A DNA stretch of 64,000 nucleotides from Caenorhabditis remanei (Eukaryota > Nematoda > Chromadorea > Rhabditida > Rhabditidae), in the NCBI RefSeq assembly GCF_010183535.1, contig NC_071329.1, positions 10,354,001 to 10,418,000 on the forward strand, read 5' to 3'. The position numbers and the translations under genes were made by a program. Numbering within the stretch: the stretch's first letter is position 1; every line of letters starts with the position of its first letter. Shown piece by piece: positions 22,185 to 33,682 of the stretch. Below the pieces are notes generated by a model. It was not told where the DNA came from, made no database searches, and saw nothing but the letters and a program-made list of their open reading frames with translations.

Positions 22185-22801
22185 TTAGTCAACGTTATAC
22201 TGTGCTGGAGGCTCTACAGTAGGCTCTTCTAGTACACTCGTTTGAGTTTTGAACGAAAGCCACGAGTTCCAGAAGAAAGCGACGACTTGAATCAGAATCA
22301 CTCGATAGTTAAGAGGAACGAAATAGAAATTGATAAGTTGAACTGCTGGCCATAGTTTGAGACTTGAAGTATACACATCATACCAATCTTTCTTCATTCG
22401 ATCCACTGAATTGGATAACGGGAGACCTTCCAGAAGACGGAGGTTTACCAGAATGATAGCGTTGAAAATCGGACTGAAATTATTTAATTTTTTTTTAAAT
22501 CTCTGTCGAATCCGTGTTACCTGAACATGAACTGATCTATCGACATTCTAGCAAACACCTGTGCATGACGATTCGAGTGTCGTACTCTTTCCAAAACTCG
22601 AAACCAAACATTCAATGGCGGGGCAATGAAGACTGCAGCGAGACAAGAGAAACGAGCTGTTCTCATGTAGTCCCATTTTTTGTGTCCGGTTAGATACTGT
22701 GTGAATGCATCTCCTGCTCCAGAAACTGCACCAGAAACCACGATTTGAGTGATGAGAGGACGACGAGCAAGAGTTGCATTGAATGTGCGAAACAAATTCA
22801 T
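22185..22801 (-). CDS. MPV17/PMP22-family inner membrane protein
   Basis: Two exons on the minus strand (22521-22801 and 22185-22473) encode 189 residues, the normal family size. Family signatures are clear: ARRPLITQIVVSGAVSGAGD near the N-terminus, then the C-terminal block KLWPAVQLINFYFVPLNYR followed by FFWNSWLSFK, which matches the W-P-x-x-Q-x-x-N-F and W-N-x-x-LS-x-K motifs of Mpv17/PXMP2. Four membrane segments are expected. Mpv17 members form channels in mitochondrial or peroxisomal membranes and affect mtDNA maintenance; which compartment applies here cannot be read from the sequence. The ATG follows CTATTCCAG, likely a trans-splice acceptor. The complement of AATAAA lies at 22126-22131, about 55 bp beyond the stop. 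A fold-back element sits only about 60 bp upstream of the start. Confidence 0.93.
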
Positions 22802-22858
22802 AATCTGGAATAGTATTAAAGGTTTTAAAGATTTTTTCCATCGAAACAACAGGAAACG

Positions 22859-23361
22859 GGCGCTATACTAGTTGGAAGGGGTCACTTTTTTTCGCGGTTT
22901 TTTCACTTTTTTCGACAAAAAAATGATAGCTGATTATTTCTATGATGTTTTTAAGTTGTTAGGACACAAAAAATTTTCCATCAAAAAAAAAAATTTTCCC
23001 GAAAAATAGTTCTCAAAATATAATTCTCGGATTTTTTGAACCATTTTTAGTATTAATATTTTTTTGATTTTCCGAATCAGTGTGCTGAAAGAGGGACAAA
23101 GCTTACACAATGAGTGTGATTCTTGTGAGGGACCACTTTTCACTATTCTCTTAGGCTTAGGTTTCTTGGAAATTCGGAAAAAAATTGACAAATTAATCGT
23201 ATTTGTCAAATTTTTTCCCGAATTTCTAAGAAACCTAAGCCTAAGAAAAAGGTTAAGTAACAAAAAAGAGTTTCTTACACGTCTTCAGCCTCACACCTTC
23301 AGCCAAAAATCTGCCTAAAAATTCGAAAATTTGAGTGACCCCTTCCAACTAGTATAGCGCC
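22859..23361. mobile_element. 503-bp palindromic MITE with 8-bp target duplication
   Basis: Its ends are GGCGCTATACTAGTTGGAAG and the exact complement. It is flanked by AGGAAACG at 22851-22858 and 23362-23369. The inner arms are also complementary (AGAAACCTAAGCCTAAG against CTTAGGCTTAGGTTTCT). No protein is encoded. The 8-bp duplication rules out Tc1/mariner (TA), and the GGC terminus is unlike the TAGAG elements elsewhere in the window, so its superfamily is left open. Confidence 0.9.
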
Positions 23362-23369
23362 AGGAAACG

Positions 23370-25073
23370 AAAATAAAATAACTTATAAAGTTTGAAGGAA
23401 AAGTTTAACTGAAAGCCGATAATTAATATTTAATGTTCGAATAAACTCCAAATTAAAAAAATGTCTACAGTAAACAAACTGTTTTTCAAAATACCGCTTG
23501 AGGTATGGTACCTCATCCCTTACACTTTACTTTACGACAATTTTTCAGTGATATTAATTAATTTTAATAACTAATTTTTTCTGCTTTCACTATTTAATTA
23601 ATTTTTGTTGATATAAAATTATATTAGCTCGAAGAATTTCTTTTAAACGAAAAATTAAAATGAAACAATACAATTCTCTCATCGAAATAACTGCAATCTT
23701 ATCTCTTGAAGACTGTTTAGTGTTGATAACCCGAATATCTTGATAAGTGAATGACGATACCTTTGTACAATACACTGAACTGTTTGGGAATCTTTTTCAA
23801 GCATGGGTTAAGTTTTCGGCGAATGCATTTCAAAAAAAAAAAGAGAAATTGTTGTGGAAGTGAGAAATAGACATCGAGAGAGAAACCGTTCTCCTTTTTG
23901 AACACAACATTTGGATGAAAATTACAAGTTTTAATGTTGACACAGTTTGAAATTTTGAATGAAAAGTTTTAAATTTTACAGTTGAAGTTGTTTAATAAAC
24001 TGAAAACAGTTAAGTTTGAAGGGAGACTCTCACAAACCAAGTAGGAGGACATGTTAAATAAGCAACTAGTGTTCACAGCTCAGAGTTCAAAGATCACAAT
24101 TTTTCTCTTAAAATTTGTGTTTTTGTTTTTGTATCTTGCCTTTTGTTTGTTCGTTCTTCTCTTTCTCTCTATGGGTGACCTTCTGCACAACGAATGTTCC
24201 ATGTCATATATTTCGAAAAAAGGAAAATGATAAACATATTTGAACTAATGGGTATTCTAGACAGTACTTCCTCTCAGTAAATGACTAATGAATTCGGATC
24301 TTCAGATATCAATCGTTGGCTCAAGCATCACACAAGTTTAATTCGTAAATAAAAATACATATCTTCTGCTGGTCCGTGTGCCGCTTTATACCGTCATCTA
24401 CCCTAATCCCCCGCTGAAGGCCTCCTAATACTTTGTTGATACTAAACTTATACCGAACTTGACACAGGCGGTTCGCTTTGGGCACTTTCGTTCACCGTCT
24501 CAACGTCTGTCTCTCTTCTTTTTATTTCTACACACGCACACAGCTCTTTTTACAATTCGAAGGAAAGAAATGGTGGATGGATTGAAAGGGTGGCGGGTGT
24601 CGTAAAACGACAGCCAGAAGGTCAGCAAGAAAGAATGCATAAAAATGCAAAGACGACCATCATTTTTTCTTCGGTCTGCTGGTCTGGTTGTGGAAATGTA
24701 TTTCTTTACCAAGATTTTTGACAAAGAAACGTTCGAAAACATTGATTTTTCGAAATGAGGAGTTTCTTAGAAACTCTACAGTTAGATAATAAGTAAATGC
24801 TCCTTCGTTGCACTATTCTTCTCTTTGTTCTCAATTCCATACGAAAAGAATTTGATTCTTTCCACATGTTTCTCTCACACTTCTCTTTTCTCTCTGTTAT
24901 ACTTGTGAGCCACAACCATGGGCTCCTATCTTATTTCACTTCTTTATTGCCTTCGATTCATTTTATTTCATCTTCCTCAATGGACATAATTGTTTTTTTC
25001 TCACACAGCTCACTCGTTTCTCATCTATTTCTCTCTAATCTCTGTTTATTACAGTATTATTTCAGCTTCAAAT
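23370..25073. other. intergenic region upstream of mig-14
   Basis: About 1.7 kb between the MITE and mig-14. It contains CT-rich runs (about 24140-24170, 24500-24530 and 24820-25040) and TATTTCAG at 25057-25064, shortly before the mig-14 start, which may be a trans-splice or 5'-UTR acceptor. No coding exon is supported. Confidence 0.4.
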
Positions 25074-27430
25074 ATGGCGGTTGGTGCCGTCATTGAGAAT
25101 TTGAGCAATCGAAAGCTTTTTGTCATATTCTCAGCTCTTCTCGTTGTCCAAATTCTTTTCTTTTTAGTTGGAGCATGGTACGGTGAGTTTTGTCGGTCAT
25201 TCGGTGAACTTCGTTGAGTTTTTATTTCAGCTCCATCACCCTCTTCGTATATGGAATTTGAAATGATCACGTGCCGAGATGAAACAAGAGGATTTTCAGG
25301 AAAATGGATCCATCGAGATGTATGTTTGTTATAGTTTGTTTTCGAAGAATCTGTCAACTACTTTTTCAGAATTGTGAACAAATCGTGTTATCCGAGTACA
25401 CTCCAGTTTCATACGATCTGCGAGAAATCGTGTTCGTCGCAAAAATGCCACATGCCAGGTTAGTTGGTTAAATACTCAGGCAACTCGATGTTAGTCTAAT
25501 TAGACAACCGAAGTCTAATTAGACATAATAGCAATCTAAATACAATCTAGTTAGATTAGCTCGTTTTTAAAGTCTAATTAGACAGTTTTAAAGTCTAAAT
25601 AGACAGTTTTAAAGTCTAATTAGACAGGCAAGTCTAATTAGATTGTATGTTAGTTGGATTAGACAAAATTGTAGTCTAATTAGACAAAATGTTAGTCTAA
25701 TTAGACTGTGGGTCAATCTAACTGGGTCGCGTTAGTCTCTAAATTTACTTGAATTAGATTAATATCGAGTTGTCTGAGTATAACAGTTACCGTTGTTCTT
25801 TTAGAGATGGAATCGAACTAGAATATTCGCCATGGTTTCAATTCCTACTAGGAGTTCTTCATGTGGACGTTGCATACAGTGAGCACTTCAAATATGTGTC
25901 CCATGCACCGTTGGAACTAGAAGTACGAATGGGATATCGCGAGAAGGGATCTCAAAAAAATGAATGGAACGAATTGACAACATCAAATGTGACAAGAATT
26001 CTCGAATGCACAATTCCAGATGAAGAAGTAAGATTTATAATACGATTTGGCTTGATTTCGGTTTATTTTACTTGTTTAAGAAGAAGAAAGGTGGAACATA
26101 CGATTGTGATATGCTAGATTTGTTTGAACTCGGTTCAAGTTCATATCCATTCTACCTCATCAATATTCGTATTCCAATCGATCAAAATGCATGTCAGTAC
26201 AATCCACTCAGTTCAAACTGTCAAATTGGACAACTAACTGGTCTTCGACTCATTGAAATTCATCAAAACGGTGGTTTCACTCTGATTTGGTTGTGGACAA
26301 AAACCTTGATGACACCTGTGGTTGGAGCTTGTCTTTGGTGGTATTATAATAGAGTAAGCGATTGGTTGTATTCCATCACTTATGGAACATTTCAGATAAA
26401 CCAATTGGCCAGAAACCCATTGCTTCTCGAACGCGCAATTCTTTATCTCGGTTTGAGTCTGGCTATTCTCGACTGTGAGTTCTTTCCAACAATTTTGAAT
26501 CTTTATCTAGAATTCGAAATTAAACTGAATATCTTTCAGTCCCAATTGAATGGATCTCTTTGACGCACCGAGTGCCGTTCCTCCTACTAGTTTCTGATCT
26601 CCGCCAAGGTCTTTTTTACACTGTACTTTTCTCATTTTGGCTCATTTTTGCCGGGGAACATCTTATTGACGACACGACAAGAAACAACATCGTAAGTTCA
26701 AGAAACGAGTTAGGAGTTCGGCTAATTTTCGTTCATTTCAGAAGTCTTACCGTTTCAATCTTTCCTTCATCATTATTGCTTCTGGTGCTCTTCTGATCTA
26801 CGATCTCATCGAGCGAGGAGTTCAACTGTATGACCCATTCTACAGTGTTTGGTCATCCCCGACGGGTTCTCAAATTGCTTATGTTGCTATTTTCATCTCA
26901 GCAATATGCATACTTGCTTACTTCGCCTTTTTACTTTTTAAAATTGTAAAAGTATGGACAACCATCAAAAACAAGAGAAGTGCTCAACTTTACCAGACAA
27001 GCGAAAATCGTCGACTTAAAGTGGAAGGTGTCATTTATCGGTTTAAATTTCTGATGTTGTTCACTGTTCTGTGTGCCGCATTCACTATCATTGCATACTT
27101 CATGAAACAATATGGAGAAGCACAACTTCACGGGGATGAAGCTAGAAGCGGATTTTTGACTGGAAGTACTTCAGCATTTTTCACTGGAACATTTGGAATG
27201 TGCAATATCTACGTATTACTTTTACTTGCGATGTATGCCCCATCACATAAACATTATCGAGGAGCCACTCGTAAGTTTTGTTAATTCAAGTTTTCGTACA
27301 CTAGACTCACAAATTTTCAACATTTTCAGAATTGATTGACGAAAACGACGACGAAATAATTGATGACCCATCTAACCAACACACCGAATCAAACGCCATG
27401 ACAACGTTCCTCAAACCCAGTACTGATTAA
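25074..27430 (+). CDS. mig-14: Wntless/Evi/GPR177 orthologue, Wnt-secretion receptor MIG-14
   Basis: Nine phase-consistent exons: 25074-25182, 25231-25319, 25370-25458, 25805-26027, 26081-26353, 26396-26474, 26540-26691, 26742-27270 and 27330-27430. They encode 547 residues, full family length. The N-terminal signal-anchor helix ([21 protein letters not shown]) precedes a large lumenal domain with family blocks ([30 protein letters not shown]). A C-terminal bundle of about seven helices follows, including [38 protein letters not shown] and [21 protein letters not shown]. The cytosolic tail is acidic ([10 protein letters not shown]). Wntless carries lipidated Wnt from ER/Golgi to the plasma membrane and is recycled by retromer. 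The exon at 26081 could equally start at 26084 (AAG/AAG). Intron 3 is almost filled by a TA-flanked MITE. The poly(A) signal at 27585 is about 40 bp from that of the convergent phosphatase-like gene. Confidence 0.95.
25475..25778. mobile_element. 304-bp TA-flanked MITE built of AGTCTAATTAGAC repeats
   Basis: It lies inside mig-14 intron 3. The ends are CTCAGGCAACTCGAT and the complement of the right end ATCGAGTTGTCTGAG (one mismatch), flanked by TA on both sides, the duplication of Tc1/mariner-type elements. The interior is about a dozen diverged copies of the self-complementary word GTCTAATTAGAC. The right end lies only 26 bp before the exon at 25805, so the insertion replaced or abuts the splice-acceptor region. 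Confidence 0.85.
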
Positions 27431-27643
27431 ACACTGTATTTTATGTGCCTTTCAACTGCTGTACCATGATTCTCATCTCACTTCTACATTGCATAATTCT
27501 CATGGCGGCTTTATCAAATGTGCTTCACGGTGCTCACTCATTTCTTATTTCGCTGACAATTTGATTAAAATTCACAACTACCAAAATAAATTTCCTTCCG
27601 TTTAATATCATACATTGTTTAGAAATTTTATTCAATAATATTC

Positions 27644-29929
27644 TCAGGTTAATTGTTTCTCCATTAGAATAGGAGTAATCACGAGTTCTTTTGAAATGTA
27701 GAGCACTGCACCGTAATTAGAGCCTAAATTTCGACAATAAATCATTTGTAAGTTTAGAGATAAATGAGAATACCGTATCCCGGAGCAGACCACAAATTAA
27801 TCAGACGATCATTCCAACATGGAAGATAACCGAAGGGAACATGAGATTGTCCTGAAAAAGGATTCGAAAAGATACTTTAAAATGGTGAAACCTCGGATCA
27901 TAGTATTACATCTCATCGATTTACATGCTCTTTTCACAGCTTCTTCACCAAATAAATCTCCTTCGGAATCTGAAAATTGAATTCCATTTCACGAGATAAA
28001 GAAAACAAGAAAACATACTTGGATTCGGTCGATACATTCTAACTTTAGATGACGGTTGATTGTATATAATATGTCGTTCAACTGCATTCATATCTTCTAA
28101 TTTAACCGGTCGAAACAAGTCATGGATATCTTTCTTTTTTCGAATCATAGGAGAAAATCCACTGTAAACGGCAAGAATCGACTTTCCAATGATGGCAGCG
28201 AACGGAATATGAGAGCACATTCTTTTGATACATGACTGAATTGCACGAGTTATCACTGGATTGAGACGTTCAATCATTCGAAATAGAGATGTTTCTGGTT
28301 CACCGCGAAGAAGGAAAACATGATTTGGGAAACGGCACTGAATTAGAAAGTTAAAGTGATTGTAGAAGTATTCGACTACCTTCAATGCACAAATAAGAGC
28401 AAGACATTCAATAGATCCGGGTTCATCTCTATCCAGAATTCCTCCGAGAAATAGAATTCTGTTTTCCGGAGGCCATCCAGTCAATTGAAGCCATCTATGA
28501 AGATCTGTATATCTGAAAATATTTCGAATAAGATTTCAACAAGATTAAGTTAGTCAACCTCCCACGAATATCTCCAATAACTGTAATATCCGCATCAATT
28601 TGAAGAAGAGATGGTTCGTCGGCCATTCGATACGCTGTTTCTTCAAAAAGCTGGAATTTATATTTGAACAGTTGTTTTTTACTAAAATAAACAAATACCG
28701 AAAGTAATTCTAAAGCTGTAAATGGGTATCGATATGGCCCATGTTCAATCATTCGATATAAAATATCATTTGGAGAATTTATAGTTCTGATTGTATTCCA
28801 GAGAATGTGTCCCCATCCAGCTGCATTCGTTTTCAATGCAGGTTTTAAGAACACCTAAATTTTGGAATATTCCAGAGAAACTACTGACATTCCTGACTTT
28901 TCTCATTGTTTTTCCTTCAACAACCACTTCACTTTCAGTAATTTTCAATGTTTTCCCCGTTTTCGATTCTTTTGTCGACTCTTCTGTTGACGCTGACTTC
29001 ACTCTTGAATGTTTCATCTTATCGTAATCCGGAAGTTGTGAAAGAACAAATGCAGTCTCTCTGACAGTTAAACATCCAGTAACTTCGAGTTTCAACTGAA
29101 AAAGAACAGAGTTTTCAATAAATGCTGAAATTCCACTAACATCTTGAATTATACTCTCCGGAAACTTTGATTCCTGAATCAACTCCAACTCTAATTCTTT
29201 GCATTTCTTTCCACCTTCTGCCAATTGTTTCGTTTTCCACCAGCTCATTATGAATGTCAAAATTCCATAAATGATGAGAAGAATGAACAAAGCAAATATT
29301 ACAGGTAAAAGAAGATGTCTTGAATTGTATTTGTTCCTCAAAATAGTCAGCATACTCTGATCTTTTTGAAACCAATATCTTCGAGAATTCATTTTTGGCT
29401 TGTTACAATACGCATGAAAGCAGCAAGTCTTCCGAACGAAAAGTCTCGGATTTCGAATCTCATCTCCTTTTATCATATAGTCAATTGTATAATCTGATCC
29501 ATTCGATTCATTCCAATCGCATTTCACTTCATTTAATTTGTCACTGAAATTTCAAAACTCTGATTAAACCAATGAACTGAAACTCACTTCAAACTTTTAC
29601 TTTCACATCCAATACGATAGTAAAAGTCAAAATCGTATCTGAAATTCATTTGACTGGTATCAAAAGTGATTAATGAAACTCACTCCAAATCAATTTTGTA
29701 TCTGGAAATTAACGTCTTCTGAACACATGCTGTTTCACATCGAACTACTCGACTTTTATCAAGTTTTGAGTAACATAACAGCTCATCTGAATCATAAAAC
29801 TTGAACTTAATACTTATTTCTAAATGTCTTACTGTTATTATTCTCATATTCGGGGACAATATTACCGTCCACTTCGTTCATTATGTTCAGAAGATTTAGA
29901 AGATAAACCAGTAACAAGATTATCTTCAT
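27644..29929 (-). CDS. receptor-like pseudophosphatase: Ly6/activin-receptor-like ectodomain, TM helix, degenerate PP1 domain
   Basis: Twelve minus-strand exons: 29833-29929, 29684-29786, 29588-29638, 29141-29543, 28898-29095, 28699-28854, 28559-28650, 28380-28512, 28019-28337, 27892-27969, 27774-27851 and 27644-27723. Every junction is in phase; 595 residues. A signal peptide (MKIILLLVYLLNLLN) precedes Cys 37, 49, 53, 78, 92, 124, 125 and 130, ending in TCCFHAYCN. That is the CC-x4-CN box of Ly6/TGF-beta-receptor three-finger domains. The TM helix is about 161-184. Residues 350-595 align with PP1/PPP by GDIRG, FLGGILDRD, LLRGEPE, VYSGFSP, IRGQS and SAPGYG. PPP enzymes need GDxHG, GDxVDRG, GNHE, CHGG and RAHQ. 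Here His-66, Asp-92, Asn-124, His-125, His-173 and His-248 (PP1 numbering) are Arg, Gly, Glu, Pro, Tyr and Gln; only Asp-64 and Arg-96 equivalents survive. Catalysis is therefore unlikely, and a binding or scaffold role at the membrane is inferred. Tail to tail with mig-14. Confidence 0.85.
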
Positions 29930-30419
29930 TTTCTTTTTTACTTTCAGAAATAAGATTTATTCTCTCCGAAATCACCGTTTCCTATTTGCCACTTGGTTTC
30001 AAGAGTAGGAAAAAGTTCACGTTCTCATAGATATCTCTCAAAAATTAATTATTTTTTGCAAGGTTTCCGAATTCAGTAACCAGAAGATTCTCTTCAATAA
30101 TGCAGTAACTTCTGTTGTATATATTCATCAATAACAACCTGAAATTCACACATGCAACAGATATATCAAACAATTTTCTCCTTTCTCTCGTATTCTCTTT
30201 CCATTCTTCGATGACCTCGGATACTTCCCTGTTGTGAACGTTTTCTTTTTTCAATTGTCTATCTCATCTCTTTCTTTTTCCAATCCAATCGTTTCACTTT
30301 TCTCTTCGATTTTTTATCTTGCCCTTTTCTATTTTCTCCCTTTAATGAAAGTATTCAAGTGTGTATTCTAGCAGAAAGAAGTGTTTTTCATCTATTAAAT
30401 TATTCGAATTTTCAGAGAA
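29930..30419. other. short intergenic promoter region
   Basis: 490 bp between the divergent phosphatase-like gene and the first arrestin gene, so promoters for both must lie here. It is CT-rich at 30175-30345. ATTTTCAG six bases before the ATG at 30420 is a probable trans-splice acceptor. Confidence 0.45.
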
Positions 30420-31755
30420 ATGGCTTGGTGTACTCCACAAGTTGAATTCACAAAAGAAGTCTTCTTTCCGGGAGAAAAAGTGACCGGTAGAGCGTGGGTA
30501 TCTACAAAAAAAGACATGTCAGCTCGTAATGTTGAAATTTCTTTTTTTGGAAAGTCAGTGACGGCTTGGAGAACTGATGGAGACAGGTAACTGGCAATGG
30601 GGGTATTCTTTCAACTGTAAAGTTGAAACTCTCAGAAAAAATCGACCAGTCGAGGACAAGTCATTTAAAAAAGGAGAAGAAACATATGTCGTATTGAAAC
30701 ATGTTGTATGGACACCAGATGACGGAAACGTGAGAATTTTCAATATTTAAAAAAGGAAATCAAATGATTTTTATTCAGAATACGTTCCCATCCGGAGATT
30801 ACGAATGGAATTTTTCATTCGAACTTCCAAATGAATGCCCTCCAAGTTTCGAAGGAAAATTCGGTTTCATTAGATATTATGTCTCTGTTCATATTGATGT
30901 TCCAAACTGGATTGACAAAAAAGTTGAGAGAGCAATTACAGTATCTCCAATCATTGATTTGAACTCTATTCCGGGTGCAAATGAACCGCTAGTCCGACAA
31001 ATTGAGAGGGTTTCCGAGAAATGCGCATGTATTCCATTTCTTGGAAGCAATGGAAACATTGTCTACACGGTGAGTGCCCTATTCTATCGATCAGTTGAAA
31101 AATTCCTAAGAAGAAACGAGTGTTTCATTCCAGATAAAATCTCCAACACTTGGATACGTCGCCGGTGACCTGATACGTGTCACGGGATCAATCGAGAATC
31201 GATCTTCAAAACCATTGAGTGAAATCGAAGCAATTTTCAAAAGAATTGTCGTATATAGGAAAGATATGACTAATTCCCTCATCAAGTCTCATCGAAATAT
31301 GTCGAACGCTCCGGATACTTATAACAGTCGAAAAGAGAGTTATGTAATTGAAGAGATTACGGAAATATGCGAAATTGAACCAGGAGCAACTAAACATTTC
31401 CGATTCTCTTTTATAGTTCCACCAGTAGTTTCAACAATCAGAAGTTCAACTTTCATCAACGTCGAGTATCTGGTGACAATTGCAGCAGATAGACAGTTCT
31501 GTGATTCATCGGAAATTCCAACATTGAATATCATTGTTGGAAATGTACCAATATTATCAGAAGGAACTACCTCTCGTAAGTTTCGAATTGTTATTCATTT
31601 TCAAGTTTTCCGTCGTTACAGTACCCCCACATATATTCGTTAAAAGTGATTCTGCCCAGTGTTGGTCACATCTTCTGAAACCAAAGTTCCGCTACCAAAT
31701 TCCATATTATGGCAGTGATGAATCGACGAAAACTGATTCAGAAGACAGCAGTTAA
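30420..31755 (+). CDS. alpha-arrestin (arrestin-domain protein), first of three tandem copies
   Basis: Exons 30420-30586, 30636-30729, 30779-31069, 31134-31575 and 31622-31755 encode 375 residues. The N-terminal arrestin domain contains FFPGEKVTGRAWV and NTFPSGDYEWNFSFELP, then PPSFEGKFGFIRYYVSVHID. The C-terminal arrestin domain contains GYVAGDLIRVTGSIENRSSK and VPPVVSTIRSSTFINVEYLV. It ends with QCWSHLLKPKFRYQIPYYG and a short acidic Ser/Thr tail. Alpha-arrestins are cytoplasmic adaptors that usually link membrane proteins to ubiquitin ligases through PPxY motifs, and no PPxY is present here. Exon 3 has exactly the same length (291 nt) as its counterpart in the next gene, so the two are tandem duplicates. 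No gene-specific symbol can be assigned from sequence alone. Confidence 0.9.
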
Positions 31756-32423
31756 TGAAAAGAGATAAAGTTTCAATGTGTGATATTTTTAACTTGAAAG
31801 ATTTCGATTCGAATGAAATTTATGTAACTTGATACTTCCTTTTTTCACACTGCGGACGTTCAGGTTTGATCGAATATCATTTGTGAGGAGATATCCTCAT
31901 TACTCGCATTCAGCTTATACCTCAGATATAATTTTGTTGTAACAATCGAATGTATTCATTTTAGTCAAAAAAAATTATAGAATATTTGATAAATTATATA
32001 CAAATATCCAAATTTAAGATACTGAATAACCGCTACTTCCACATGTTCTTACCTTTATTTTCTATTTCTAAAAACTATTGGAATACCCATTTCATTCAGT
32101 TATTTTGATTGTTAATCACCTAATTTCGGTTATCAAATCACATGATTCATTCTGTATGAATTCTTCGATCAGATATAATACGACACCCTAATTCTTGATA
32201 ACATTTTCGAAATTTTTTTGTTTGCCCAGCCCATTTTCTGACACAAATGACCTCAAAAATATCGTTTCCGCATTGGAATTTTTCGTCTATTCGGTGTCTC
32301 GCCTGCCTGTTTTTGTCAACATTTTCACTTTTCTGATTTTTATTGGTTTTTCTTGTTTCTTCAATTCTATTTCTTTTTATCGTCTTCATCTTCTAACACA
32401 GACATTTTCGTGATTTCAGGCAA
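31756..32423. other. intergenic region between arrestin genes 1 and 2
   Basis: 668 bp of A/T-rich 3' UTR and promoter DNA. GATTTCAG just before the ATG at 32424 is a likely trans-splice acceptor. No gene is seen. Confidence 0.45.
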
Positions 32424-33682
32424 ATGGCTGACTTTCAACCGTCTATTGAATTCGAGAAAGATATCTACTTGCCAGGAGAAGAAGTCACTGGAAGAGCATG
32501 GTTATCCACTAACAAAAATATGAAAGCGAAAAGTGTTGAAATCACTTTTACTGGAAAATCAGTCAGCGCTTGGAAGGGAGGGTAAGTTCAGCATCAATAT
32601 AACATCTTCTACGCAAATCTAGTATTTCAGAAAAACGGTTCCAACCAAGCCTAATCAAAAAGCCGAAGAAATCTACGTGGAAATGAAACATGAAGTTTGG
32701 ACTCCGGATGATGAAGAGGTTTGTAATTAAGTTCTCTCAGCGTGAATAAAATTATATTCAAGAACACTTTCCCATCTGGAGACTACGAATGGAAGTTCTC
32801 TTTCGAGCTTCCCAAAAATTGTCCACCAAGCTTTGAGGGTAAATCTGGTTTCATTCGGTACTCAGTCCTTCTTTATATCGATGTTCCAAACGGAAAAGCT
32901 AAGAATATTGAACGAGCTGTTACTGTTTCCCCAATTATTGATTTGAATAATATCACTGGTGCAGGTGAACCAATTAAAATGAATGTGGATACTACTGCAT
33001 ATTTCTGTCAATGTATGCCATGTCTTCCAGCGAGAGGAAATGTCGTTTATACGGTATCTGAAATATTAATTTTTCATCCAAATATCTCACATTTTAATTT
33101 CAGTTGTCCTCTCCAAAACTCGGTCATGTACCAGGAGAAGCTGTTTCTGTATCTGGACAAATCAACAATGGAACTTCTAAACCAATAAGAATAATTCAAG
33201 CAAAACTGAATAGAAGAATCACTTATCGTGAAGAACTTCAAGGAAAGGCAAAGAATAAGAAGAGAAATGCACAGAATGCTGATGGATTCAAAAGTAAAAT
33301 TGAGACCCAAGTGCTGGAGACAAAGATTGAAAGATGTAACATTCCACCACATACAAACTCAGATTTCGCTTTTGCATTCGTCATTCCACCAGTAATTGCT
33401 TCTATCAGAAACTCCAAGTTCATCACAGTTGATTACTTCGTTTCGATTTGGGGAGATACTGGGATCTGCAATCGAACTGAACCAGCTTCTCTGAATATTC
33501 TCGTTGGAAATGTTCCTCTCGCTTCGGGAACTGCCTCATGTTAGTTTTCAAATTGACAATTGAGTTCGTATAATTATATTTCAGTGCCACCTCAAAAGTT
33601 CGTAGATGGAAATGCTGCACAATGTTGGAATGCTCATCTCAAGCCAGAGTTCACTTATCAAATACCGTATTACGGTATCTGA
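32424..33682 (+). CDS. alpha-arrestin, second tandem copy
   Basis: Exons 32424-32581, 32631-32718, 32763-33053, 33104-33539 and 33585-33682 encode 356 residues. Its exon order, phases and the 291-nt third exon match the upstream copy. Motifs include YLPGEEVTGRAWLSTNKNMK, NTFPSGDYEWKFSFELPKNC and GHVPGEAVSVSGQINNGTSK in the second arrestin fold, and the shared ending WNAHLKPEFTYQIPYYG. A Lys/Asn-rich loop (QGKAKNKKRNAQNADGFKSK) interrupts the C domain and is absent from copy 1. The protein stops immediately after the conserved YYG block, so it has no regulatory tail and no PPxY motif. AATAAA is at 33816. Confidence 0.9.
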
